Shown in pieces: positions 1 through 7,346 of a stretch of 17,769 nt of DNA. Source of the stretch: Stenotrophomonas sp. (GTDB lineage Bacteria > Pseudomonadota > Gammaproteobacteria > Xanthomonadales > Xanthomonadaceae); contig DOKO01000463.1 in the NCBI GenBank assembly GCA_003510825.1, positions 1 through 17,769 of the forward strand. Reading direction: 5' to 3'. Made by a program: the position numbers and the translations under genes. Within the stretch, counting starts at the first letter, position 1; the number at the start of each line of letters is the position of its first letter. The notes beneath the pieces were generated by a model. That model was not told where the DNA came from and searched no databases. It saw only the letters and a program-made list of their open reading frames with translations.

Positions 1-1
1 C

Positions 2-289
2 GGGACCGCAACTGCAGAGACTTCCCGCCGTTCTGCGGAGCGAGCCGCGCTGAAGAAGTGCGCCGTGGAGGGCGCGAAGGACTGTACGGTCGTGATGACC
101 TATTCAAATCAGTGCTTCGCCTGGGTTGTCCCAAAAGTTGTTGGACCCGGCACCCAATCCGGTATGGCGCAGGCCCCAACGATGGAGGAGGCCACCGCGC
201 TCGCCCAGAAGGAATGCAAGGACGGTGCTGGCGATGCCTGCAAGCCTTTCTACTCGGACTGTGCTGAACCCACGTTTGAGCGCTTCTGA
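2..289 (+). CDS. Secreted DUF4189-type protein, C-terminal part (partial)
   Basis: The window opens inside this gene, so the signal peptide and N-terminal two-Cys module lie upstream and cannot be seen. The frame is open from base 2 and gives 95 residues ending in a TGA. The visible part has the six core cysteines of the array family: KKC, KDC, NQC, KEC, DAC and SDC. It ends SDCAEPTFERF, nearly the same as the end of the next gene (TDCAEPTFEKF), so the two are close paralogues. The function of DUF4189 is not established; location is inferred to be periplasmic from the intact paralogues. Family assignment rests on my recognition of the domain and alignment by eye. Confidence 0.85.
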   Translation, partial: GTATAETSRRSAERAALKKCAVEGAKDCTVVMTYSNQCFAWVVPKVVGPGTQSGMAQAPTMEEATALAQKECKDGAGDACKPFYSDCAEPTFERF

Positions 290-402
290 CACGGATTGAC
301 GGAGGTTCGATTGCATGCGCAGCGTCCACCTGCTGATGGATGTTGGCCTCGCGCGACAAGGGATTTCGTGGCGTTTATCAATCGTAGGTTCCAAGGGAAG
401 TC

Positions 403-933
403 ATGAATCGTCCAGTTCTCGCTGTCGTCCTGCTCCTGGTTGGAGTGATGTGGATCCACATTGCACATGCCGAGGGCAGTTGCCCGCCGGGCATGTACCC
501 AATCGGCGGACAAGGGGTTCAGGGCTGCGCGCCCATTCCAGGTGCGGGTGGTGGTGGTGCGCCTGCACCCGCTGCGACGGGGCCCAGTGGACGTTGGAAC
601 GATACCTGGGGCGCGATCGCGGAGTCGCCAAGCACTGAATTGATTGGGGCGGGCAAAAACCAGTCGAGCCGCGCGCGGGCGGAGCGGGAGGCGATCAGAA
701 AGTGTTCCAGTGAAGGGGCGCGTGACTGTAAGGTCCTGGTCGCATACAAAAATCAGTGTGCCGCGATGCTTGCGCCGACTGTGGCCGGCAACGGCTCGCA
801 TACGGGGGCGGGGCGCGGGCCGACCTTGAATGAAGCGATCGGTGCTGCCAAGCAGGCCTGTGTTGATGGGCGCGGTGGGCAGTGCAGGGTTCTTTACACG
901 GATTGCGCAGAGCCGACCTTTGAGAAATTTTGA
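403..933 (+). CDS. Secreted DUF4189-domain protein (type C)
   Basis: This 176-aa protein starts at an ATG with AAGGGAAG at 393-400. A signal peptide runs to about residue 24 (hydrophobic VLAVVLLLVGVMW, cleavage after AHA), followed by EGSCPPGMYPIGG and GCAPIPG, a Gly/Pro/Ala-rich linker, and a core starting GRWNDTWGAIAE. The mature part has eight cysteines: two in the N-terminal module and six in the core (RKC, RDC, NQC, QAC, GQC, TDC), consistent with four disulfides in an oxidising compartment. There is no lipobox, so a soluble periplasmic or exported protein is expected. The 113 bp upstream hold no gene I can support. Biochemical function is unknown. Confidence 0.9.
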   Translation: MNRPVLAVVLLLVGVMWIHIAHAEGSCPPGMYPIGGQGVQGCAPIPGAGGGGAPAPAATGPSGRWNDTWGAIAESPSTELIGAGKNQSSRARAEREAIRKCSSEGARDCKVLVAYKNQCAAMLAPTVAGNGSHTGAGRGPTLNEAIGAAKQACVDGRGGQCRVLYTDCAEPTFEKF

Positions 934-1103
934 CCTCTGCTCCACAGCCTGAAAGGAAGCACGCGGCTGAAGGCGCACCAGGCTGCGAGCCAACGGGGAC
1001 CAGCCGCATTCGCGAACAGGGAAAGCCTGTGTGCAAGGCTTCAAGGCTGGTGGCTGGGGTATGCTGAAGCCATCAATGCATGTGTCGAAACATGGAGTAC
1101 GGG

Positions 1104-1561
1104 ATGAGTCGGATCTCTGGACTGGCGGTTTCTCTTGTTTCTCTTGCACGTCTGCTTCGGCATTCGCTGAAGGGAACTGCCCGCCCGGCAACTATCCCAC
1201 CGGTGGTCAGGGCACGCCTTCAGGTGAGTGGTTGACCCGATGGGGAGCGGTGGTGCAGTCGCCAACGTCTGATCTGGTAGGTACGTCGGCGAACAAGACG
1301 AGCGAGGCTGCGGCCGAGTCCGAGGCGAGGCGCATCTGCGAGTCGGAAGGTGCCAGGGACTGCAGGACGTCGCTCACCTACTACAACCAGTGCGTCGCAT
1401 TCTCCGTGCCGAGTTCCGGAAAGGGCAGAGGCTCCGTCAATACGGCGGTGGATCTGGACACAGCAAAGAAGAATGCACTGGCAAGTTGCAGTGATACGGG
1501 CGGAGCGCGTTGCGCAATCTCGCACACCGAGTGCTCTGAGCCAGTGTTCCAAGCGTACTAG
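1104..1561 (+). pseudogene. DUF4189-type gene with a frameshift in the signal peptide
   Basis: The core domain is open (EGNCPPGNYPTGGQG, then EWLTRWGAVV, through to SEPVFQAY), but its frame has no credible start. The longest in-frame version (ATG 1031) begins with charged, non-signal sequence. The best start is ATG 1104, with GGAG at 1094-1097. It reads MSRISGLAVSLVSL in a different frame, and a signal-like end, TSASAFA, appears in the core frame. A single-base loss near the duplicated 9-mer TTTCTCTTG (about 1130-1147) would explain the change of frame. The copy also lacks the GCAPIPG block, leaving seven mature cysteines instead of eight. It could be a decayed gene, a slippage-variable gene, or a sequencing error. 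Confidence 0.6.
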
Positions 1562-1663
1562 TTGCAGATGCACTGTTGATGCATGTGTAGCACTGCGCAG
1601 CGCCAATGTTCTGCAATCCATCCGTGCCGCTCAGTTCGCTGATCGTAGCTTCAGGAGAGAATT

Positions 1664-2191
1664 ATGATTGGTAAGATCCTTGCTGTCGCATTGCTGCTGG
1701 TTGCAGTGATGTGTGCCAGAACCGCACATGCCGAGGGCGGTTGCCCGCCGGGCATGTACCCAATCGGCGGGCAAGGCGTGCAGGGGTGTGCGCCTATTCC
1801 TGGTGCGAGCGGATCGGCTTCCCAGCAGCTCCCTGCGCCTCCGCCGCGGCCCATGGGCAAATGGCATAAAACGTGGGGCGCCATGGCCATGGGCAAGGGG
1901 GGCGATACCGGGGTTTCAAAAGGAAAGGACTCAAAGAGGGAGGCGGAAAAAGTCGCGTTAGCCCAGTGTGCAACCTGGGGAGCAGACGACTGCAAGGTCA
2001 TGCTTTCTTACGAAAACCAGTGCGCTGCGATTGCCACGCCCAAGGGTTCCAACACAGGTTCTTTCTTTGGAGGCGGCCCGACGGTAGAGAATGCTTCCAA
2101 TTTTTCTATTAAAGGTTGCAAGGAAGCGGGAGGCGTTCGATGCGAAATTGTGTACTCCGACTGCAGTGAGCCGCGTTTCGAGCGCTTTTGA
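1664..2191 (+). CDS. Secreted DUF4189-domain protein (type C)
   Basis: This intact 175-aa paralogue starts at an ATG preceded by AGGAGA at 1653-1658. The signal peptide (ILAVALLLVAVMC, cleavage after AHA) leads into EGGCPPGMYPIGG and GCAPIPG, then a Ser/Gln/Pro-rich linker and the core GKWHKTWGAMAMG. All eight family cysteines are present (GGC, GC, AQC, DDC, NQC, KGC, VRC, SDC). The leader and Cys module closely match the gene at 403-933, while the core differs and is richer in lysine. The 3' end is AT-rich for this genome (a run of T and A near 2100-2112), fitting an acquired or fast-evolving region. The damaged paralogue at 2210 follows 18 bp downstream. Function unknown. Confidence 0.9.
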   Translation: MIGKILAVALLLVAVMCARTAHAEGGCPPGMYPIGGQGVQGCAPIPGASGSASQQLPAPPPRPMGKWHKTWGAMAMGKGGDTGVSKGKDSKREAEKVALAQCATWGADDCKVMLSYENQCAAIATPKGSNTGSFFGGGPTVENASNFSIKGCKEAGGVRCEIVYSDCSEPRFERF

Positions 2192-2209
2192 CGAGAGAGG
2201 TTGGCCCTG

Positions 2210-2618
2210 ATGAAGCCCATGACGGTGTTATTTCTGGCGACTTGCCTGTTGATGCTTGCATCAAGCAAGGTCTTCGCAGAGGGTGGGTGCCCCTCTGGCA
2301 TGTATCCCATTGGAGGCCAAGGTGTGCAGGGATGCGCTCCAATTCCTGGCGCTGGCGGTGGAGTCTCGCAGCAGAGCCCGTCGCCAGCTCCCAGACCTCT
2401 GGGTGAATGGATAAGAACCTGGGGAGGCGTCGCCGTATCCCCGACGACGTCAGACGCCGGTGTTTCAACCGGCCAGGAATGGCAGATCCGGAATTGGTAC
2501 AGGTTCAACGTTGGAGCGTGCGGGCGAAATGGCGCAGGGAATCTGCCAGAGCGATCAGCCAGCGGCGTGTGCCGGGATCTACCAGAACTGCACGGAACAG
2601 ATTTTCAGGAAGTGCTGA
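2210..2618 (+). pseudogene. DUF4189-type gene remnant with internal deletion and frameshift
   Basis: The 5' part is normal: ATG 2210 behind GAGAGAGG at 2193-2200, a signal peptide (VLFLATCLLMLASS, then VFA), EGGCPSGMYPIGG, GCAPIPG, and a core start EWIRTWGGVAVS. After about GVSTGQE the frame loses similarity to the family. The expected C-terminus reappears in another frame, as STLERAGEMAQGIC, then AACAGIYQNC, then EQIFRKC with a stop at 2616-2618. The middle third of the core, including the DC and NQC cysteines, is missing. This indicates an internal deletion of a few dozen codons that also changed frame. The original frame stays open to 2926, but its tail resembles nothing in the family. Confidence 0.7.
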
Positions 2619-2925
2619 TTGAGCTTCAGGTGCGGTGTGGATCTGGTCCTGGTGAATGTTTGTCAGATGTTCAGAAGTGCCGAGGATCTCGAGCAGAAAG
2701 ACCATTGATTGACGCGGCGCAGGGAACAACGAACGAGAGCCCAGGCGCAGCTGATCCGGCCTGCCTCAGCCCTGTCTTCTGCTATCAGGGGGCGATGAAG
2801 GCGAGGCAGGAAATCGCTTGCCGGTTCGAGGTAGGAAAACACCGATACCACGCCATCCTGCGGCGAGGTACTGTGGAGCGCGCAGCGCACGGCCCGCTTG
2901 GGCTAGCCAAGGAAAGGAGAATGTG
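2619..2925 (+). other. Non-coding gap, possibly holding a DUF4189 scrap
   Basis: About 307 bases lie between the pseudogene stop and the next start, with no gene I can support on either strand. In one frame, at about 2640-2680, a short Cys cluster (CGSGPGEC then LSDVQKC) has spacing close to the last three cysteines of the family. It could be the tail of a further decayed copy, but may be chance. AAGGAAAGGAG at 2909-2919 is the ribosome-binding site of the following gene. Confidence 0.4.
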
Positions 2926-3396
2926 ATGCGGCAATGCACTTATCACCTGGGTTGGGCATTGCTTGCCCAGCTGGCCTTGGCCGGTGGTGCCCTGGCACAG
3001 CAGCAGGCCTCTGGCCTGGAGGGGTTGCCCCCACCCGGAACCATGACGGCGCAGATCCCTGAGGGTAGGGAGATGTATGTCGGCATGGCCGTCAGTGATG
3101 GCAAGCAACAGGTGGTGACCGCCGTTGGCGGATCGCAGGTTGAGGCCCGTCTGATGGCGAGGCGTGACTGCAATCAGAAATGGGGTGGCTGCGAAGACCT
3201 GGCCAGTTTCCCGATCCGGCACCACTGTATGGCCATCGCCAGCGATGCTGATGCCAAGCCGAATGTCCGGGCGACGTTCGTGGAGGCCGCTGATGGCCGC
3301 AAGACCAAGACAAGCGAGTTGAGCAGCAGGGCGCTTGACCGTTGCCAGGCATCGGGTGCAAAGAAGTGCGGGGTGCAGGGTGAATACTGCTTCTGA
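2926..3396 (+). CDS. Secreted six-Cys DUF4189-like protein lacking the N-terminal Cys module
   Basis: This 156-aa product starts at ATG 2926, just downstream of AAGGAAAGGAG; the open frame extends further upstream, but only this start gives a signal peptide (LGWALLAQLALAGGALA, cleavage near ALA/QQ). It lacks the CPPG...GC module and goes from a Pro-rich stretch into a core starting YVGMAVSDGKQ. It has exactly six mature cysteines (RRDC, GGC, HHC, DRC, KKC, EYC), in the same order as the family core. It is a divergent, minimal family member; assignment is by pattern, so less sure than for its neighbours. Its 3' end overlaps the next gene by 17 nt, implying co-translation. Function unknown. Confidence 0.75.
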   Translation: MRQCTYHLGWALLAQLALAGGALAQQQASGLEGLPPPGTMTAQIPEGREMYVGMAVSDGKQQVVTAVGGSQVEARLMARRDCNQKWGGCEDLASFPIRHHCMAIASDADAKPNVRATFVEAADGRKTKTSELSSRALDRCQASGAKKCGVQGEYCF

Positions 3397-4420
3397 CCGC
3401 TGCTGGGGCTGGCTGGGTGCGGCCGTGCTGACGTGCGCAGTGCTGCCGGCCGCAGCGCAGGATGGCCGTCAAGCCCGGATGCAGCAGGACGCGCAGAACG
3501 TCAACAACTACGTGCAGTGGCAGCAGAGCCAGCAGGCCAGCAGCTATGTGTATACCGAAGAGGACTACATCGCCGACCAGATTGCGCGGAACATTGCAGT
3601 CGCCCGCAATGCGCAGCTGAGGAAGGATGCGAAACGCGACTGGTGGGGATCACTGGTGGTCAATACCGAGGATGGATCGTGGCATGTTCACCTCAACGAC
3701 GAGACCAAGGACGATGCGCTCACCAACGCCATGAAGGCATGCAAGGGTGTCTGCTATCCGATAGTCACCTTTGCCAATACCTGTGTGGCTCCGGCATACA
3801 GCGGACAGGGCGGGATGTTCCTGGGGCACGGCGGAAGCAAGCAGGAGGCGGGCGCTGCTGCGAAAGCGGCTTGTTCTGCGGCAGGTGGGGATTGCACGAG
3901 CCCGCCCGAACAGGCGTTCTGCACGGGTTGGAAGCATGGGTACAAGGCGGCAGAGCGCTTCATCCAGCGCGTGTCGTTGAACGTACTGGGCAAGGTGGCC
4001 GATCCCCGGTTCGAACCGTTCCCCGGCGCTGCGGAGTTCATCGCCAAACCGCTTGAGAAACGCGGCGTATCCACGGGTACGGCCAAGGATGGACGCGCGG
4101 CCGCCAACATGGCGCAGGCCTGGAGCGCGATTGCCGCCGGCAGCGCGCCCAAGGCGTATGCCATCCACCTGGGCGTGAACGAGCAGGACGCGCGTGACAC
4201 AGCGGCCAAGCAGTGTGGCTCCGGCGACTGCAAGGTGGTTGCTGCCTTTACGCTTGGCCAGTGCGCAGCGGTGGTACGCAGCCGTGGCAAGGGGAGCGAG
4301 GTGGTGCAGACGTTCGCGGGCGTTGCCAAAACTCTGCCCGAGGCGGAGGAGGCGGCAGTAAGCGATTGTGTCGACAGCGGCGCCAGGTACTGCCCGTTGG
4401 TGTTCAACAACTGCATGTGA
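3380..4420 (+). CDS. Secreted protein with two DUF4189-like cores
   Basis: From GTG 3380, inside the end of the previous gene, the product is 346 aa. It begins with a signal peptide (WLGAAVLTCAVLPAAAQ), followed by a Gln-rich stretch (QWQQSQQASS). Two family-like cores follow. The first starts DWWGSLVVNTEDG and has six cysteines (KAC, GVC, NTC, AAC, GDC, AFC). The second starts AWSAIAAGSAPK and has another six (KQC, GDC, GQC, SDC, RYC, NNC). The linker between them contains no cysteine. A frame-open ATG at 3335 lies inside the upstream gene and would bury the signal peptide, so I reject it. The next gene starts 9 nt downstream. Function unknown; no enzymatic motif seen. Confidence 0.8.
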   Translation: MNTASDRCWGWLGAAVLTCAVLPAAAQDGRQARMQQDAQNVNNYVQWQQSQQASSYVYTEEDYIADQIARNIAVARNAQLRKDAKRDWWGSLVVNTEDGSWHVHLNDETKDDALTNAMKACKGVCYPIVTFANTCVAPAYSGQGGMFLGHGGSKQEAGAAAKAACSAAGGDCTSPPEQAFCTGWKHGYKAAERFIQRVSLNVLGKVADPRFEPFPGAAEFIAKPLEKRGVSTGTAKDGRAAANMAQAWSAIAAGSAPKAYAIHLGVNEQDARDTAAKQCGSGDCKVVAAFTLGQCAAVVRSRGKGSEVVQTFAGVAKTLPEAEEAAVSDCVDSGARYCPLVFNNCM

Positions 4421-4429
4421 CGGAGCGCG

Positions 4430-4987
4430 ATGACTGCAAGCGACTTTCCGAAGTGTCTGTGCCTGGTGCTTGTGCTGCTGGTCGGCCTGCACATCCGTTC
4501 GGCATTCGCGGAAGGGCGCTGCCCTCCGGGCCAGTATCCGATTGGCGATCAGGGCGTGGGTGGCTGCGCTCCCATCCCCGGAGCGGGTCAGTCGGCTGGT
4601 GATGCCGCACTGACGGGAAGGTGGGAAAAGCGATGGGGTGCCATCGCTTACCACGCGACTCAGGATCGTCAAGGCACGGCTGCAATTGGCGTGGCCGAGT
4701 CGAGGAAGACCGAGGCCGAAGCAAGAGGTGTGGCTCTCGAGGAATGCAGGAAACTGGGCGGTCTGGATTGCCAGGTTTTGCTTGCATATCACAATCAATG
4801 CGCGGCCTTGGCGGGGCCTACCATCGAACAGCTGAGCACCCGCGGTGGAGTACTGAGGGCAGCTGGCGCCGGCAGTCTTGAGAAGGCAAAAGCGAACTCA
4901 ATGAGAGATTGCCAATCGGCGGAGGGCGGTCAGTCGTGCATCCTGGTGTATTCAGCCTGTGCGGTTCCCGAATTTTTTGAGAATTGA
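4430..4987 (+). CDS. Secreted DUF4189-domain protein, body type A (A1)
   Basis: The product is 185 aa, from an ATG with GGAG at 4422-4425, probably coupled to the two-core gene just upstream. Signal peptide CLVLVLLVGLHIRSAFA is cleaved before EGRC. The N-terminal module is CPPGQYPIGDQGVGGC, then a short linker and the core start RWEKRWGAIAY. Type A bodies carry AYHNQCAALAGP, RGGVL, AGSLEKA and a C-terminus SACAVPxFFE; all are present. Eight mature cysteines. The leader is almost identical to that of the next gene, whose body is type B, so leader and body have separate histories. Likely periplasmic; biochemical role unknown. Confidence 0.92.
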   Translation: MTASDFPKCLCLVLVLLVGLHIRSAFAEGRCPPGQYPIGDQGVGGCAPIPGAGQSAGDAALTGRWEKRWGAIAYHATQDRQGTAAIGVAESRKTEAEARGVALEECRKLGGLDCQVLLAYHNQCAALAGPTIEQLSTRGGVLRAAGAGSLEKAKANSMRDCQSAEGGQSCILVYSACAVPEFFEN

Positions 4988-5040
4988 TTCGGACGGCCCG
5001 CGGGGTTGTCATCCCATAACTGAAGCCAGCGAACGAACTG

Positions 5041-5559
5041 ATGAATGCAAGCGACTTTCCAAAGTGCCTCTGCCTGGTGCTTGTCCTGCTGGCCGGCCTG
5101 AACATCCGTTCGGCATTCGCGGAAGGGCGCTGCCCTCCGGGCCAATACCCGATTGGTGATCAAGGGGTAGGTGGCTGTGCTCCCATCCCCGGTGCTGGGC
5201 AGGGCGCGCCGGAGGAGAATCCCGGGTATTGGGCCAAAACATGGGGGGCGGTCGCCAGCTCTCCTGGTGGCGACGCGGGCTCTGCAACGGGCCATCAAGC
5301 CAAGGCTGCCGCCGAGCGGCAGGCCGTCGAACGCTGCGGACTGGGTGGAGCAACGGACTGCGCTGTTGTTTTCACCTACTACAACCAGTGCTATGCGGTT
5401 GTCCGGGCCACTCGGCCTGAGAACGGCATGAGGTTCAACACCGGCGCGACCAAGGAACAGGCGCAAGAGCGTGCGATCAAGGATTGCAGGGGCGTCGGGA
5501 GCCAGGACTGTTCGGTTTTCCACTCTGACTGCACCAAGCCCTTCTTCCAGGAAGGGTGA
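5041..5559 (+). CDS. Secreted DUF4189-domain protein, body type Ba (B1)
   Basis: This 172-aa paralogue begins 53 nt after A1. Its leader, MNASDFPKCLCLVLVLL, differs from that of A1 at only a few residues, yet the body is type B: EENPGYWAKTWGAVASS, GHQAKAAAERQA, FTYYNQCYAV, GATKEQAQERAIKDC and HSDCTKPFFQEG. The CGLGGATDC segment groups it with the gene at 7347 (subtype Ba) and apart from those at 5693 and 6821. Eight mature cysteines are in the family positions. No strong ribosome-binding site precedes ATG 5041 (only AGCGAACGA), so translation may depend on A1. Predicted soluble periplasmic protein of unknown function. Confidence 0.92.
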   Translation: MNASDFPKCLCLVLVLLAGLNIRSAFAEGRCPPGQYPIGDQGVGGCAPIPGAGQGAPEENPGYWAKTWGAVASSPGGDAGSATGHQAKAAAERQAVERCGLGGATDCAVVFTYYNQCYAVVRATRPENGMRFNTGATKEQAQERAIKDCRGVGSQDCSVFHSDCTKPFFQEG

Positions 5560-5692
5560 AGACGGTTCCAGCTGATGAGACAACACGCCATACTGCAGTC
5601 ACGTTGAAGGGCCGGATTTTCCCAGTGCGTCTACGGCATTCATTGGGCGACCGCTGCAAGCGATGTAGATGGTTTCAAGGAGGAGCGACCAG

Positions 5693-6211
5693 GTGAGCAG
5701 AGTCAGCATGTTCCGGTATGCGTGGATCCTGATTCCGTTGATGTGGGCATCAGGCATGGACGTTGCGTCTGCCGAGGGCCGTTGCCCTCCCGGCCAGTAT
5801 CCGATTGGCGATCAGGGCGTGGGTGGGTGTGCTCCGATCCCCGGCGCGGGTCAAAGTGCGCCTGAAGAGAATCCCGGTCACTGGGTGAAGACCTGGGGAG
5901 CCTTTGCAAGTTCTGCAAATGGGGACGCAGGCTCTGCGACGGGTCACCAGGCCAAAGCCTCTGCAGAGCGTCAAGCGATCGAGCGCTGCGGTCATTGGGG
6001 CGCGACCGACTGCAAAGTGACCTACACCTATTACAACCAGTGCTACGCGGCTGTCGGAGCGAAGCGGCCGGATAACGGTGTGAAGTTCAATTCTGGCGCA
6101 ACCAAGGCCCAGGCACAGGAACGAGCAATCCAGGATTGCAGAAATGCCGGAAGCCAGGAATGCGCAGTCGTCCATTCGGACTGCACCAAGCCTTTCTTCC
6201 AGGAAGGTTGA
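5693..6211 (+). CDS. Secreted DUF4189-domain protein, body type Bb (B2)
   Basis: GTG 5693 is chosen because AAGGAGGAG (5678-5686) sits just upstream; an in-frame ATG at 5669 would lie before that site. The product is 172 aa, the same length as B1 and B4. Signal peptide YAWILIPLMWASGMDVASA precedes EGRCPPGQYPIGDQG. The body is type B with CGHWGATDC, TYYNQCYAAV and DCRNAGSQEC (subtype Bb), pairing it with the gene at 6821. Eight mature cysteines. The 133-nt gap before it is the longest within the seven-gene block, so a separate promoter may lie there, but I cannot identify one with confidence. The next gene begins 16 nt downstream. Confidence 0.9.
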   Translation: MSRVSMFRYAWILIPLMWASGMDVASAEGRCPPGQYPIGDQGVGGCAPIPGAGQSAPEENPGHWVKTWGAFASSANGDAGSATGHQAKASAERQAIERCGHWGATDCKVTYTYYNQCYAAVGAKRPDNGVKFNSGATKAQAQERAIQDCRNAGSQECAVVHSDCTKPFFQEG

Positions 6212-6248
6212 GAGGAGTGGAGCTGAAATGAGCATCTCCCGCTTGCTC
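6132..6248 (+). repeat. Junction repeat, copy 1 (copy 2 at 7251-7367)
   Basis: The end of B2, its stop, the 16-nt junction TGAGAGGAGTGGAG..., and the start of the A2 leader align without gaps to the end of B3, its junction and the start of the B4 leader (7251-7367), both 117 nt. By hand count roughly four in five bases match. The repeat joins type B tails to different downstream bodies (A in one case, B in the other), so it marks a duplicated recombination unit. Confidence 0.75.
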
Positions 6249-6785
6249 CATATTTCCTGGCTCTTCTTCCTGCTGCTGTGCGTTGCGAGCATCAGTCCCG
6301 CCGCAGCCGAGGGCCGCTGCCCTCCGGGCCAGTACCCGATCGGCGATCAGGGCGTAGGCGGCTGCGCTCCCATTCCTGGCGCGGGTCAGTCAGGAGGCAA
6401 TGTCGCACCAACAGGAAGATGGGAAACACGATGGGGCGCGATCGCAAGTGATGCTGGGCACGACACGAGCAAAAATGCCGCAATTGGAGTGGCTGAGTCG
6501 AAAATTACTGAAGCTGAAGCGCGGCGAGTAGCGCTTCAGCAGTGTGAGAAGCTGGGTGGTACCAATTGCAGCGTTCTGCTGGCGTATCACAACCAGTGCG
6601 CGGCATTGGCTGGGCCGAACATCGCGCAGCTGCGTAGTCGTGGGGGCGTCTTGAACGCTTCTGGGGCGGGCAGTCTTGAGAAGGCCCGGGAGTTATCGAT
6701 CGAGCGTTGCGAAGCCGAGAAAGGCGGGCAGTCCTGCATCCTCGTGTACTCAGCGTGTGCGGTCCCGGCGTTCTTTGAGGACTGA
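6228..6785 (+). CDS. Secreted DUF4189-domain protein, body type A (A2)
   Basis: ATG 6228 has GGAG at 6219-6222 and lies 16 nt after B2; the longer open frame from 6144 overlaps B2 and has no signal peptide at its start. The 185-aa product is the same length as A1. It has a signal peptide (LHISWLFFLLLCVASISPAAA), the CPPGQYPIGDQGVGGC module, the core RWETRWGAIASD and the type A hallmarks AYHNQCAALAGP, RGGVLNASGAGSLEKA and SACAVPAFFED. Leader and upstream junction resemble those of B4 (7347) although the bodies are of different types. Eight mature cysteines. Unknown function, presumed periplasmic. Confidence 0.92.
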   Translation: MSISRLLHISWLFFLLLCVASISPAAAEGRCPPGQYPIGDQGVGGCAPIPGAGQSGGNVAPTGRWETRWGAIASDAGHDTSKNAAIGVAESKITEAEARRVALQQCEKLGGTNCSVLLAYHNQCAALAGPNIAQLRSRGGVLNASGAGSLEKARELSIERCEAEKGGQSCILVYSACAVPAFFED

Positions 6786-6820
6786 GTCGAGATCCCTTCA
6801 GCAGCCCGGAGGTCTGTAGT

Positions 6821-7330
6821 GTGAAGAGCGCAAATCCTGTTGTTGCAGTCATCTATCTGCTTCTCCTTCTGCTTGCCGGACCGGCGATGGCCGAGGGGCG
6901 CTGCCCTCCGGGCCAATACCCCATTGGCGATCAGGGCGTAGGCGGTTGTGCTCCTGTTCCGGGTGCAGGCCAGGGTGCGCCCGAAGAGAATCCCGGTCAT
7001 TGGGTGAAGACGTGGGGGGCTGTCGCGGGGTCGATGAACGGAGATGCGGGTGCGTCCACCGGCCACCAGGCCAAGGCGTCGGCCGAGCGTCAAGCGGTCG
7101 AGCGATGCGGTCATTGGGGAGCGACGGACTGCAAGGTGCTGTACACCTATTACAACCAGTGCTACGCGTCGATCCGCAGTGGCCGGCCCGACAACGGGAC
7201 GATGTTCAACGCGGGTGCCAACAAAGAGCAGGCGCTCGAAAGAGCGACCCAGGATTGTCGAAACTCAGGAAGCCAGGAATGTACGTTCGTACATTCGGAC
7301 TGTACCAAGCCCTTCTTCCAGGACGGCTGA
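6821..7330 (+). CDS. Secreted DUF4189-domain protein, body type Bb (B3)
   Basis: GTG 6821 is preceded by GGAGG at 6809-6813. The 169-aa product has the shortest leader in the block (VVAVIYLLLLLLAGPAMA), then EGRCPPGQYPIGDQG, with GCAPVPG replacing GCAPIPG. The type B body has CGHWGATDC, YTYYNQCYAS and DCRNSGSQEC, subtype Bb like B2. Its last part, the stop, the junction and the following leader form a 117-nt stretch repeated from the B2-A2 junction. Eight mature cysteines. Lies 35 nt after A2 and 16 nt before B4, so the genes are probably co-transcribed. Unknown function. Confidence 0.92.
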   Translation: MKSANPVVAVIYLLLLLLAGPAMAEGRCPPGQYPIGDQGVGGCAPVPGAGQGAPEENPGHWVKTWGAVAGSMNGDAGASTGHQAKASAERQAVERCGHWGATDCKVLYTYYNQCYASIRSGRPDNGTMFNAGANKEQALERATQDCRNSGSQECTFVHSDCTKPFFQDG

Positions 7331-7346
7331 GAGGAGTGGAGTAGAG

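Noticed and set aside
315..638. Frame starting at ATG 315 behind GGAGG
   Set aside because: The ribosome-binding site looks good, but the product has no signal peptide or family trait and runs out of frame through the intact gene at 403. At most a relic start.
250..1191. 313-codon open frame on the - strand
   Set aside because: Antisense to DUF4189 genes; no motif, signal peptide or ribosome-binding site supports it.
3650..4798. 382-codon open frame on the - strand
   Set aside because: Antisense to the two-core DUF4189 gene and A1; composition is of shadow type.
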